DNA from: Magnaporthiopsis rhizophila
Lineage: Eukaryota > Ascomycota > Sordariomycetes > Magnaporthales > Magnaporthaceae
Direction: 5' to 3'
Assembly (NCBI GenBank): GCA_003049465.1
Contig: PYSS01000065.1
Span: 69,230-133,229, forward strand
DNA length: 64,000 bases
Positions 12,445-23,600 of this stretch are shown here, piece by piece. Position 1 is the stretch's first letter. The number at the start of each line of letters is the position of its first letter. Under the pieces are notes generated by a model. It did no database searches. It saw nothing but the letters and a program-made list of their open reading frames with translations, and was not told the origin of the DNA. The position numbers were made by a program, and so were the translations under genes.

Positions 12445-15240
12445 ATGACGGACTCAGCACAACAACCACGAGCCGCCACAGGGCTCTTCGAGGGCTCGAT
12501 GGCGGCTCTGTCGCAACTGTCAAAACGCATCTACATACCATTAACACCATTCAGTCCGCCGGGTCAGGTCGAGGCTAACACGGTCGACCCATGGACCGAG
12601 TCGGGGAAGTATGGACTGGGTTGGACCTACTTCGCCCTTGCGTTGACGGCATGTGTCCTGTTCACGAGGGTGTGGCACTTCTGGCAGGACAAAATCCGAC
12701 AAGCCATATACAAGCAGGAGGTTGAACAACACTGGAACCAAACATATGCCATCGAGCAGGAGCAGCAGGAGCAGCAGCAGCAGCAACAACAACAACAACA
12801 GGAGGAAGGGTTAAACACAGGGCGGACATCTGGGCGTCACTTCTTCCCCGAGGAGGGCGGCAAGGAGGAGATGGCGTTCCGACCAAAGGCGCATATGTCC
12901 TCGGTCGGTTTCGTCAACGATACTCTCGCGCTTTTCCGCTGGATTTTCTACCGACCGATCCCCGACATCGTGTGGCGCAAGCACCGCTTCACCTTCTCGT
13001 CCCTGGCGGTGCTCGCCGTGGTCCTGGTCGCCACCACCTTCGTCGCCATATACTGCTTCCTGCTGCAGCCGCTCTACTGGCAGAGCATCAGGTTCGGGTC
13101 ACCACCGCTTGCGGTTAGGGCCGGCATGATCGCTGTAGCCCTGACGCCTTGGATCATCGCCACTAGCACCAAGGCAAACCTCCTCACCATAATCACCGGG
13201 ATCGGCCCTGAGAGGCTCAACGTTTTTCACCGATGGGGCGGCTACCTGTGCCTCTTCCTGTCGCTTGTCCACACGATCCCCTTCTACATCCAGCCGGTCT
13301 GGGACGATGGCGGCCTCGATGTGTTCTCGAAGCTCTTCCCAGAAGGCAGCGGTGCTATCTACGGTACCGGGATCGCATGCCTCGTCCCCCTCGTGTGGCT
13401 CTGTGTCGCCTCGCTCCCGTTTATCCGCCGCATCGCATATGAAATCTTCGTTATGCTCCACGTCCCGGTCGGCCTCATCTACATTGCCGTACTATTCTGG
13501 CACACCAAAAACTTTCTCAACTCTTGGAGCTATCTGTATGCGTCATTGGCCATATTCTTTGTCTGCGCCATTATGAGATTGTTCAACCTCAACTGGTCCA
13601 AGCCGTGGCGCATGGCATTTATGGTGGGCGACGAGGCTGCCATCACGCTCATGAGCGAGAATGCCGTGAAGATCACGATCCCAACGCAGATGCGATGGAA
13701 GCCTGGGCAGTTTGTGTACCTCCGTATGCCGGGAATCTCGCTCTTTGAGAACCACCCATTCACCATCTCATCGCTTTGCAGCGAAGACTTTCCGTCCGAG
13801 TATGGAGAGAACTACCGCGACTGCGTGCTGGTCTTCCGTCCCTACGGCGGGTTCACTCGCAAGGTACTCGAGACGGCGATCCAAAAGGGCCCCTTCCACA
13901 CCTACCGGGCCTTCCTGGACGGCCCCTACGGCGGTATGCGGCGAGATCTGGCGGCCTTCGACACCGTCATCCTCATCGCAGGCGGCAGCGGCGTGACTGC
14001 TCTCATGTCCCAGCTGCTCAATCTCATCAAGCGCATGCGTGACGGCAAGGCCATCACCAAGAAAATCGTGGTTGTTTGGGCGCTCAAGCGTCTTGAGGCG
14101 ATGGACTGGTTCCGTGAGGAGCTTCGCATCTGCCGCGAGGCCGCCCCGCCCGAGAGCGTGACGTGCAAGTTCTTCGTCACGGCGGCGGTGCGCCAGCAGC
14201 ACCAGTTTCTCCCTCAGGGGTTCCAACCACAGAGAGCGCCGAGGCCGCTCAGCAACATGTTCCACGACAAACTGGACGGATTTGTAGCCGGCATCGCGTC
14301 CAAGCGCAACTCTGCCTTCATCCACTCCGAGGCGCGCGGTGATCCAGAGCGCGAGCGCGAGCTACGTGCCGAAGATGAAGACAGGATCACGGCGCTCCCT
14401 CAGCAGAAGTACCTGCAGCCGCACACCATCCCATCACAAGGGCAGCAGCACCCACCACCGCCGCCACCAGCCAACAGGGACAGGGCTTCAGTGACGGAGG
14501 ATACTCTTCGGCAGCTTGAGGGCCGTGACAAGAGCACGGAGCGGGCCAGCGAGGCACCGTCGGACCACAAGGGTTCAATGGACAAGAAGGGCGAGTTCCA
14601 CTTCCCTGCCATGCAGCCCCGTCTCGATGCGCCCACATTCCAGTACGCGCCGCCCGGCTCGCCAGGCCACAGCCGCCTCTCGCAGCACCTCGTGCCACCG
14701 AGTACGTCGGACGGAAATGCTACACCTGATCCGCAGATAGAGCAGCAGCAGCCGTACGATGACCCAGATAGAAAGCAAGAAGGTGAGCCCACGTCGACGG
14801 ATGCGCCGCGGCCTCCAGAGCTGGCACACCTGCGGACCGACCTGCCCAGCAACAGCCTGCGGCCGCCGCCGCAGCTGCAGAGGGGCGCGCGGCCGACGTC
14901 GACGTTCGGCCCGCCGTCCGGATTCGAGTTCGGGTTCCCCGAGACGCCGACCGAGTTCCAAAAGTCGCTGATGCGGTTCGCCTTCCCGATCCCGCACCAG
15001 ATCGACGGCGGATGGAGCGTCGAGTATGGGCGGCCAGACCTTGGCTACATGCTCAAGGAGTGGGCGACGGGCGGGGCGGACGGGCGCGGGATCCTGGGCC
15101 GGCGCACCGCCGTCTTCGTTTGTGGGCCCCCATCCATGCGCGTCGGCGTCGCCAACACTGTCGCGCGCCTTCAGGCGGAGATCTGGGGTGACGATATGCT
15201 CGAGGAGATCTACCTGCACACGGAGAACTATGCTCTGTGA
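12445..15240 (+). CDS. Ferric/cupric reductase-type flavocytochrome (FRE family)
   Basis: Plasma-membrane metalloreductase of the FRE/NOX superfamily, moving electrons from cytosolic NADPH through FAD and two hemes to extracellular metal, for iron or copper uptake. Single exon of 931 residues; 12445 is the first in-frame ATG. Seen: an N-terminal membrane segment, a cytosolic loop with a poly-Gln run (CAG/CAA near 12770-12800), then several membrane helices. Heme ligands are two H-x13-H pairs (H262/H276 and H339/H353, approximate). The FAD motif HPFTISS is near residue 437, the NADPH motif AGGSGVTAL near 510, and the C-terminal CGPPSM near 893. About 250 residues of Ser/Pro/Gln-rich sequence interrupt the NADPH-binding half, making the protein longer than the usual 600-800. 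No multicopper oxidase or iron permease gene lies nearby. A NOX-like role is less likely given the layout. Confidence 0.93.
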   Translation: MTDSAQQPRAATGLFEGSMAALSQLSKRIYIPLTPFSPPGQVEANTVDPWTESGKYGLGWTYFALALTACVLFTRVWHFWQDKIRQAIYKQEVEQHWNQTYAIEQEQQEQQQQQQQQQQEEGLNTGRTSGRHFFPEEGGKEEMAFRPKAHMSSVGFVNDTLALFRWIFYRPIPDIVWRKHRFTFSSLAVLAVVLVATTFVAIYCFLLQPLYWQSIRFGSPPLAVRAGMIAVALTPWIIATSTKANLLTIITGIGPERLNVFHRWGGYLCLFLSLVHTIPFYIQPVWDDGGLDVFSKLFPEGSGAIYGTGIACLVPLVWLCVASLPFIRRIAYEIFVMLHVPVGLIYIAVLFWHTKNFLNSWSYLYASLAIFFVCAIMRLFNLNWSKPWRMAFMVGDEAAITLMSENAVKITIPTQMRWKPGQFVYLRMPGISLFENHPFTISSLCSEDFPSEYGENYRDCVLVFRPYGGFTRKVLETAIQKGPFHTYRAFLDGPYGGMRRDLAAFDTVILIAGGSGVTALMSQLLNLIKRMRDGKAITKKIVVVWALKRLEAMDWFREELRICREAAPPESVTCKFFVTAAVRQQHQFLPQGFQPQRAPRPLSNMFHDKLDGFVAGIASKRNSAFIHSEARGDPERERELRAEDEDRITALPQQKYLQPHTIPSQGQQHPPPPPPANRDRASVTEDTLRQLEGRDKSTERASEAPSDHKGSMDKKGEFHFPAMQPRLDAPTFQYAPPGSPGHSRLSQHLVPPSTSDGNATPDPQIEQQQPYDDPDRKQEGEPTSTDAPRPPELAHLRTDLPSNSLRPPPQLQRGARPTSTFGPPSGFEFGFPETPTEFQKSLMRFAFPIPHQIDGGWSVEYGRPDLGYMLKEWATGGADGRGILGRRTAVFVCGPPSMRVGVANTVARLQAEIWGDDMLEEIYLHTENYAL
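12763..12804 (+). repeat. CAG/CAA trinucleotide tract coding poly-Gln in the ferric reductase
   Basis: Mixed GAG/CAG/CAA codons give a Glu/Gln block with an uninterrupted run of about eleven Gln. Mixed codons suggest a stable rather than a rapidly slipping tract. Confidence 0.85.
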
Positions 15241-16180
15241 ACGGCTCCCGTGCGCGCTCCGCTTTTTCTTGTAACTTTATGTACCCTATCTCTAATATAC
15301 CCATATACCCCTTTTTCATCACATTTGTACGGATACGCAAGGATATCCTACCCAACATGACCCGGCTACACATGTACCCCTATACTACCCTGGAACCCTT
15401 CACGATAGATGATGGACGGGCAGGCATCTACAAAGATGCGGATGAGTGCAAAGAACTGGGGAGGATAGAACGGGAGAGATAAGACAGTGGAAGGACACTT
15501 CCTATCCACATCACACATTTTGGGTGTCCACCCAAACTTTCCTTTCCATTCTCCTTTAATAAAGCTGGAGGTTCTCTTGCAACACTGGATCTTTGGAATC
15601 ACGCTCCTTAACGTCACCTTGGGCGATTGTCGCCAGATAAAATAGTTAAGGGACCTTGGCATGTTGTGAACTTCAGGAGCTGGCTGTGTTGCTGGTGCGA
15701 TTGTTGGACGCCGACTATGTTTAACGTACGCTGACATTATTTTATGATGAGATTAATAAACTGATGAGATCAAAGCCGGACCTTCATGGATTCTGCTGCT
15801 AGGTCATTATTAGATGCCATTAGCGACTGTAGGTTGATAGCTATAGGCTGTGTCGTTCCTTTTTCAGGGGTCAAATATCCTCGTTGATGTCGGTCCTTGC
15901 GCCAGCGCCCAGTAGATTTCCGGATCGCAGTCACGTCACCGAAGAAATTATTGACGCAACCTGGTAGCGGCTCGCTGGCCAATATGCAGGACACGATCAA
16001 TCTCGGATAACGTTCGGCCTGCCTGTTATCTGCACGTGACCAAACAACTCGGCGGGAGGTCCCGTCCCGCCGTGGAACTTGCGCAAGTGTGGATAAACAT
16101 CGAGGTGTGGTCCATCCTCAAGCACAACACGGTCCCGCCGGCGTGGTCGATCGACCAGCGATACCCGAACCACCGCCAAG
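15241..16180. other. Intergenic region, no gene supported
   Basis: AT-richer 0.9 kb between the ferric reductase stop and the uS14m start; it should hold the former's 3' UTR and the latter's promoter. A 123-codon minus-strand frame at 15366-15737 begins with ATG but shows no domain or splice partner. Confidence 0.6.
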
Positions 16181-16800
16181 ATGTCCATGTTCCGGTCCAA
16201 GAAGCTTGATCTGGGCTGCACCATCAAAACACGGGTGGTGCGAGACCACACCAAGCGCAAGGTCTTTGAGCAGTTCGAGCCGGAGAGGTGCGTTCCTTTT
16301 CTCCTCTCGTATCGCCCGATCCCTTAGGGGTCCTGTTGCGCTCGTGTTTGGCTTGGCTCGGCCGGCGACGGAGGCGACATAGCCAATTGGAAGGGAGAGA
16401 AGCAAAAACAGGGACGGACCGGACCCATGGCTGACAATAGCGACAACCGTCCCTATTCTTTCCAGGCAAGCTCTGCGATACATCGTCCGCAACACGACAC
16501 TCCCGCCGCGCATGCGGGCCGAGGCGCAGCTCCAGCTCACCCAGATGCATGCATATACGAGGCCGACGCAGATCCGGAACAGGTGTATCCTTGGTGGCAA
16601 GACGAGGGGTGTTTTGCGGGACTTTAAGCTCACGAGGGTAAGGAGAAGACATCTGGTCATCGCGGGAACACGGGAGGTTGTGGCAGGTTCTTGAGGTGAT
16701 TTAGAAAGCTAACAGCGGGGATTTCTTGCTCGGACAGTTCAACTTCAGGCTACAGGCGCTGGCGGGACATATCCCAGGTGTCAAGAAGGCTAGCTGGTAG
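16181..16800 (+). CDS. MRP2: Mitochondrial small-subunit ribosomal protein uS14m (Mrp2)
   Basis: Nuclear-encoded component of the mitochondrial small ribosomal subunit head. Three exons: 16181-16287, 16466-16637 and 16738-16800, giving 113 residues (yeast Mrp2 has 115). Introns of 178 and 100 nt have GTGCGT and GTAAGG donors and TCCAG and GACAG acceptors. Seen: IKTRVVRDHTKRKVFEQFEPE, then the conserved ALRYIVRNTTLPPRMRAEAQL and the S14 core TRPTQIRNRCILGGKTRGV, ending HIPGVKKASW, which matches the family's conserved GVKKxxW end. Two in-frame ATGs (16181, 16187) could start it; the difference is two residues. The zinc-binding Cys set of bacterial C+ S14 forms is absent, as in other fungal mitochondrial homologues. 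Confidence 0.96.
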
Positions 16801-17351
16801 AGGAGGAGAGAAGGTGGAAGAATTGTTTGATGCTGGCTTGGTTGTGGAATCAACGAAAAAAATGCTAGGATATATCAACCTCAGGACCTGATGGAGCCTT
16901 GGGGTTTGGTTATTCCACAGCCGCCCGGGCAGTTGCAGGCGGACCGCCGCTTGAAGCAAGTGCAAACGGCTTCTGCTCCGGCAGGCGACTCGAGAACCAG
17001 CGGATCGAGTGCGGCCGCCGGTTCATATCCCTGGGGATTTACCATCCCTTCAATCTACTATTGTGCGCATTTACCATGTACGAAGAAGTTGTAAACGATA
17101 CTGGCGCATTGGGATTTGCGTTGCTTTTGGTTTTATGTGCTGGCTGTCTTCGGGTGTCCCATCTGGCGTTTGCCCGAGTCCGGCTCCTGCACACCTGGGA
17201 GAGGGCAGGTTTTGTTTGGTAGCAACTTTTATATCCGTTTGCACCTTACTTCGGTACTCAACCTCCAATCTCTGCCGTTACCAGTCGACTTTCGCAACTT
17301 CCCCAACAAACCAAAACAAGCACCTCCTTCGTGCTCGACCTCACGTCCAAC
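16801..17351. other. Intergenic region between uS14m and the Arb2-domain gene
   Basis: 550 nt between two co-directional genes, presumably the 3' UTR of the first and promoter of the second. No supported coding frame. Confidence 0.6.
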
Positions 17352-18950
17352 ATGTTCCGACGCACGTGGGATAACCTGCCCAAAGATCCGGTTTTCGAGC
17401 CGGATCTCGAGAAGCTTGGGTAGGGTTCCTCCCCGCGAACGCGCAGGTGACGAGATACTGACAGCACGGCGCCACCTGACGCAGCTACTTCATCAACGAC
17501 ATCGACGAGGTTCGCAACATCGCGGATCCCCAGTTCTACTACAAGTTCTTCCTCACCAAAAACAATCGCTGGAACGAGCGCCAGCGCTTTGCCTTCCACG
17601 GTATGTTCACGTCGCCCACCTGCGCCTTCCCTCCCACCTAATCCTTCGGACTGACCGGCCGACTCGCCATCTCCAACTGGCTTTGCTATTAGAGGCTCTC
17701 GAGAAGGAGATTCACACGCGCCTCGAGGCAACCGGCCTCATCAAGCTGCGCCTCCCCCTCGGCGCTGGCCCCGAGGACGCCCATGTGCCTATTTTCGCGA
17801 CTCCAAACCTGTCGAGCCGCTCCCGAGTCGTCGTCGTGGTCGGCGAGTCTGTCCAGGACCTGGGCGTGCTGGCCTATCGCGTCGTCGGCGGCCCCGGCGG
17901 CATCAACACCGGCTCGCTCGTCAACTTCGCCAAGGCCCTTCTCGCGTCTCCCAATGACAGCCCATCCAACGGTTGTTCTGGCGGCGTCGGCGGCAACGCC
18001 GCGCCGCCAGGCCTCGTGGTCGCCAATCCGGGCCAGCTCTGGTGGTGGCCGCAGGGCCGGCGGGCGCTCAACGAGTGGAGCCGCGAGGCGGTGCCGATGC
18101 CCAGCGCCGTACACTGGGGCTACACGACGCTCAAGGAGAACCGCGTGCCCGGCAACCGCGACCCGGCCCAGCACGTCCGGTACCTGTTCAACGAGTTCCT
18201 GCCCACGGTGCTGGGCGACAAGGCCATCGTCGACGTGATCGGCATCGGTGACGGCGCCGACGCCATGCACGAATTCCTCGACCAGGAGGTCAGCTGGGAG
18301 AAGTGGGGTCCGCGCCTCGGCTCGCTTGCCGTCCTGGGAGCCTTCTTTGACGGCACACAGAGTCGCGTTGCCGGTTTCAGGGAGTTCCTGAGAAACGTGA
18401 GGCTTCCCTCTTCCCCTTTACTTGGCATCCTGCATAACCTATTCTAGTACTAAACACTCCAATCCACCAGCGTGCCCGAGCCTATGTCGTCTCCGCCGAG
18501 CCGCTAGATATGCCCATCTCGGGCGCCGAGGGGAACCCCAAGGTTGGCGGCTTCACATCGTTTGGCTGTCCGGTCTACAGCTCGGGCGAGACGGGCGTCA
18601 ACGAGCTGATCATGATCAAGGCCATGGACTCGATCCTCGCCTGGCTTCGGGAGGTGGCGCAGGACCCTGACTATACCAACCCGCAGATTGTCGTCACGTA
18701 TGGTAACATTGCCAAAGGTGGCGACGGAGAGGAGACTGACGGATGGGGTGGAGGGGATTCTGGCGAGTGGCGTGAGCCTGATGCCGTCGATGGAGCTGGT
18801 GAGAAGGCTGACGAGACGGGAGATATCAAGGAGACCAAGTGTGCCAAGGTGGAGAACGGAAAGGTTAAGGAGAAGACCGAGGAGATGAAGGAAGAGATCA
18901 AGCATATCAGCGAGAAGACTCAACAGCTGGCGATCAAGGACGAGGCCTGA
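17352..18950 (+). CDS. Arb2-domain protein (FAM172/Arb2 family, alpha/beta-hydrolase-like fold)
   Basis: Four exons: 17352-17419, 17485-17600, 17693-18396 and 18471-18950, giving 455 residues with phases matching across introns of 65, 92 and 74 nt (the last has a TACTAAA branch site). Seen: the N-terminal motif MFRRTWDNLPKDPVF, then YFINDIDEVRNI and KFFLTKNNRWNERQR, characteristic of this fungal family. A hydrolase-like core follows with VVVVVGES, LGVLAYRVVGGPGG, VIGIGDGADAM and GSLAVLGAF. The last 90 residues are a Lys/Glu-rich charged tail, probably disordered or coiled. Known relatives: S. pombe Arb2 is an Argonaute siRNA chaperone subunit, and the domain also occurs in Hda1-type deacetylases. 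Whether this protein has an RNAi or chromatin role is not shown by the sequence. Confidence 0.85.
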
Positions 18951-19333
18951 AAGGTCAAGAAGAAAACTCAACAGATAGAGGAGATCAAGCAGGGCAAAGA
19001 TGGCGTCAAGTAAGTGACACGAAGGGTAGATATGGGAGGGCAGGCCTGGTTTATATGGTTGCCCCTGCCGCGGCAAACCAAGGCGTGAGCACCGCAGTTG
19101 CTTCTCCACAATGGAGTCTCATACAGATAGAGCTATGAATGGGGTCATGATACCTGGGAGGTTGCTAATATCTGGCATTTTCGACGCATTTGACATGGCC
19201 AAAGCAATGAGAAAGAGGCCTGTGTTTTCACAGTCCAAGAAACCCGCCAACTCTTTTCCGAATTTTAACTTGGTCCGTTGAATGGATTCGGCACGCTGTG
19301 CTTTAATCTCCATCATTGATTCGTAAATCTCTC
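18951..19333. other. Short convergent intergenic region
   Basis: 383 nt between the Arb2-domain stop and the inferred 3' end of the minus-strand small secreted gene. It contains most of a minus-strand open frame (19119-19346) discussed in the findings; no other feature seen. Confidence 0.5.
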
Positions 19334-19715
19334 CTACGCGTTGCACTTCACCGAAAGACAGACCGCTGGATAATGCGACAACCCCGTGTCAGTTGCTTGT
19401 GAGACGAAGTAAATTCTAAGTAGGTAGGCGGCAGGCGCCCACAACCACCAACCTACCGCATGAGATTCCAAGCGTGAACCAGCTGCCGATCAAGCATGCG
19501 CCTCTGCACTTGCCCCAATCACCCATGCATTCCATTCGGGTGTGGTGCTCAGTGTCGAGCCAGGATCGTTTGGGCTTGGGCAAGGGGACGGTGGGATCGG
19601 GCCGCCATGTCCAGTTGGTGGTTGAGGCGTTGACGTGAGCTTTTTTCGGTGGCAGCAGAGCGCCGGCTGTGGCAGCCCAGGCGGCGACGAGGCAGATTGT
19701 TTTGGTCGGGAACAT
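19334..19715 (-). CDS. Small predicted secreted Cys-rich protein (hypothetical)
   Basis: Not a family I recognise. Exon 1 is 19715-19457, then a GTAGGT donor, an ACTGAC branch site and a CCAG acceptor, and exon 2 is 19365-19334, giving 96 residues. Seen: ATG in a CCAACATG context, then a typical signal peptide (basic Lys at 5, hydrophobic AAWAATAGALL) with cleavage likely near residue 19. A Pro/Lys/Trp-rich middle follows, then a C-terminal half with Cys in MEC, GKC, GAC, ISC, AVC and VKC. One potential N-glycosylation site (NAS) and another (NWT) follow the signal. Size, secretion signal and six paired-count Cys fit a small secreted protein of effector or cell-wall type. The second exon is uncertain because another downstream frame is open. 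Confidence 0.45.
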
Positions 19716-20605
19716 GTTGGCAGGGGGTTTGGAAGATATTTTGCTATCTACCTACCTTCCCACACAGACAGACCGCCGGATTGAGGCCATACTTGTCTCT
19801 ATTTCTACAGTACTTGGAATTTACATCTCCGATAACTCGGGCGGCAATGGCGCATGTTTGGCTTTGAGTAACCTCAAATTGGGGGAGAGTTAAGGCTTGA
19901 CGACGGGCGGAGGGGAGCCATTTCTAGAATGAAGTGTCCGCCGCTTCTCCAGAGTACAGCGGTTTCTGTGCAGGCAACAAGAAGCAAAGGGGCACTTACT
20001 GTTGTGAAATACGAGGTCTAGCTAAGCCAATGGACAGCCCTCGCTCGTATCATAAAATGGAAATGCGACTTTATCACGAATAACAGCTCTCACAAAGCCA
20101 TGTGCAAGGGCCAACAACCCCCCCTGGCCAATGTGACGCCAAGGAATGATGACGTTGTTCGGCTTACCGACCCAGGCAGCCGAGAGCTCCTTGTCAGTTG
20201 GCCGGCCTGTGCCGCGCCATGGCGGGGCTTTTGGGCGGGGTGAGGCTGTGCTTTGGGAACTGACGATAGCTGTTCCATTGTTGGTGGCTGTAGTCAGGGC
20301 GGCGCATGCAAGGGGGCTCAACGGTGTCCTCAATTCCATAAGCCAATTCACCCAAACCGCCATAGCTCTCTATCGGAATTCTTCTTCTCCCGTCTTCAAA
20401 CCCATCTCCCCACTTCAGAGCAGCCCCAGTGCAACCTCGCAGCGATTGAGCTCGCCGAGTCCACCCCTCGACGGGCCTTGAATTGGAGGGGCACCGCTTT
20501 GATTTGTGGACACGCAGCCGCGAATTAGCCTACTCCGCGACGGCCTCGAGCACATCCCAAGGCCACCTCCTATTATCTGGCCACCCATTAGGGACGCTAG
20601 GCGCT
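19716..20605. other. Divergent intergenic region between the secreted-protein gene and OSH1
   Basis: Should contain both promoters. A 113-codon minus-strand ATG frame at 20022-20363 has no recognisable domain and sits in the expected OSH1 promoter, so it is not called. The stretch just before 20605 is C/T-rich, consistent with the OSH1 leader. Confidence 0.6.
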
Positions 20606-23600
20606 ATGTCGGACGCCGGTGACAGCAGGTTTGTCTCGGTGGCCCGCCGTCCCACTTGCATGTGACTGAGACAATATCCTGTCCCGGCCCGGCTGACAAG
20701 GTAACTTTTTTTTGTGTCCACAGCAACCAGCACCAGCACAAACGATCCAGATCTGCCGCCGCGCTGTCGCTGCTCCGGCGTAAGGAAAAGAGCGGCGACG
20801 ACGACGCCAATTCGGACGACGGCTCCCAGCATGGCCAGCCTTCTCTGGCCACACACCCCTCGCAGGTCTCCGTTGCCATGTCCCAGCAGTCTTCGTCCAA
20901 GGGCCATGGTCAGAGGCAGTCCATCAGCGGCGTCTCTGCCGGCCGCGCACCTCCGTACCAGCACGCCCCTAGCATCGCCGCCGCCAGGCCCAACCCGGCC
21001 TTGCCCGAAAAGGGTGCCTCGCTCGAGCAATCGGTGCGCAAGTTCCGCGTCGTCGAGGCATTGAGGAATGGCGATACCGCCTCTATATCCAAGGCCATCC
21101 GCGAATCCTCCGACAGCCTACGCCGTGGCAGCGCCGTCTCTCTCGGCCCAACTGCTCCTCTGGAAGACACCACGGTTCTGCACCTAGCCATCCAGTGTGC
21201 CGAGCTCCCCGTCGTCGAATACGTCCTCTCGGATGGCTCCGGCCTGATAGATGTCAACGCGCGCGACAAGGATGGCAACACCCCGCTCCACATGGCCGCC
21301 ATCCAGGGCCGCTCGCAGGTCGTCCGCCTGCTGCTGGAGCAAGAGAACATTAACGACGCCGTGGCAAACCACCAGGGCCGCTTCCCCATCGATCTCGCCC
21401 GCAACCCAGACATATTCCAGCAACTGCAGCTCTCCCGCTCCATGTTCGCCGACGACAAGATCAAGCAGGTTCAGCACATGATTGCAGGTGGTGACTACAA
21501 GGCCCTCGAGGCCCTGCTCGAGGAGCCCCGCGTCAAGACCGTCCTCGACATCAACGCTACCGAGTTCGCCTCAGACCCCACAACAGTGCAATCTGGCGGC
21601 ACCCTGCTGCACGAGGCAGCAAGGCGTAAGGATAATAGGCTTATCCAGGTACTCCTTCTGCACGGCGCCGACCCCTTCCGCCGGGATCGCAAGGGCAAGC
21701 TGCCACAGGACGTGACCAAAGACGACGTCACCAAGGCCATGCTCAAGAAATCGCCGGCCGCCGTGGCTGCCCAGCGGGGCATTCAGGAGAAGACGGTCCT
21801 CGGCCAAGCCGCCTCTCAGGGTGTCGCCTCTGCATCTCCGGGTGACCCGTTGGCAGGTCGCGAGGCCCGCGAGATGAAGGGCTACCTCAAGAAGTGGACT
21901 AACTACCGCAAGGGTTACCAGCTGCGCTGGTTTGTGCTCGAGGACGGCGTCCTGAGCTACTACAAGCACCAGGACGATGCAGGATCCGCCTGCCGCGGTG
22001 CCATCAACATGCGCATCGCGAGGCTCCACATGAGCCCTGATGAGAAGACCAAGTTCGAGATCATCGGCAAGTCGTCGGTCAAGTACACGCTCAGAGCCAA
22101 TCACGAAGTCGAGGCAAAACGCTGGTTCTGGGCTCTTAACAACTCGATTCAGTGGACCAAGGACCAGCAGAAGGAAGAGGACCGGCAGCGCGTCCGCGAA
22201 GCTGAGCTGCTGGCCCAGGCCAAGGCCGAGCACTCGCAGGCCGGCAGCTCTATCGGCGAGGCGCCGAGCGAGAACGCTAGTGTCGCTGAGCCGAGGCCCC
22301 GGACGAGTCTACAGATGTCGAGGATGCACTCCAAGGTGTCGAACAGCCGCGCGGGGCCCAGCACCATTGGAGATAGCGAGGCAGGCGGCGACGACAACAA
22401 CGGTGACGCCACAGGGACGGCGCCGACGATATACGACGACGCGGACGACGACGGTGAGGAGGAGAACTCGAGCGGGCAAGGCCGTGGCCAGGGACCGCCG
22501 GCGGCGACCAAGGACGCCTTCAACATCACGGCACAATCGGCACGACTGCAGCTCGAAACGCTGTCGCAGGTCAACGCCGCCATGCTAGCCGAGTCGGAGA
22601 GGACGCCGAGCACGTCCCTGTCGGACCCGCAAACAGTGCAGGCACTGCAGACGTACGACGCTGCGATCCGGTCGCTGACGGGTCTCGTGGGCGATCTGCT
22701 GCGCATCTCGCGGGACCGCGATGCGTACTGGCAGTATCGACTGGACCGCGAGGTAGACATGCGCCGCATGTGGGAAGAGAGCATGGCTCAGGTGGCACGA
22801 GAGCAGGAGGAGCTGCAGGCACGCGTGGGCGAGGCCGAGCAAAAGAAGAAGGCGGCCAAGCGGATGCTCAAGGAGGTCATCCAGGCGGGCGCCCTCGACG
22901 AGCAGGATAACGGGAGCCTCCACAAGGCCGAGGGACTTGGCTTGACGTCTTCGCCGGCTCTCATCGAGTCCGAAGCCGCTGCGGCCCAGTCTCTGGACAC
23001 GCCCAGGCCCGACACCTACGCCATCACCGCCGTGGGCGCCAAGTCTCCAGCCCTCAGCAGCTTCAGCCGCCGGCAGACGGCACTCGCGCAAGTGGCCGAC
23101 CTGTCCGACTCGGACTCGGACGACGATGAGGTGTTTTTCGATGCCGTGGATGCGGGTGAGGTTGATGTCGAGCCAGCGATGCCACCTTCGGACACGGCTC
23201 CTATCGGCGCCGACAGCCAAGTGATTGTTTCATCGGGCCTCGATATTAGCAGCTCCTTTGTTGGCTACGAGAATGGAATCAGGACGAGACTGAAGATTGA
23301 TGCCGACAACCGGCCCAAGATATCCCTCTGGGTCAGTCTTCAACCCACATCCCCTGGTACACTGTTTCAATCAAAGGTATTTGGACCTGCTGACGTTATT
23401 TTTTGCTGGAACAGGGAATCCTCAAATCGATGATTGGCAAAGACATGACCAAGATGACGCTACCCGTGACCTTCAACGAGCCCACCTCGCTCCTCTACCG
23501 CTGTGGCGAGGACATGGAGTACGCGGAACTTCTGGACCTTGCAGCGGAGAGGACAGATTCGATCGAGCGGCTGGTGTACGTGGCGGCGTTCGCGGCCAGC

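Noticed and set aside
20022..20363. 113-codon minus-strand ATG frame in the OSH1 promoter region
   Set aside because: No recognisable motif and lies where promoter DNA is expected.
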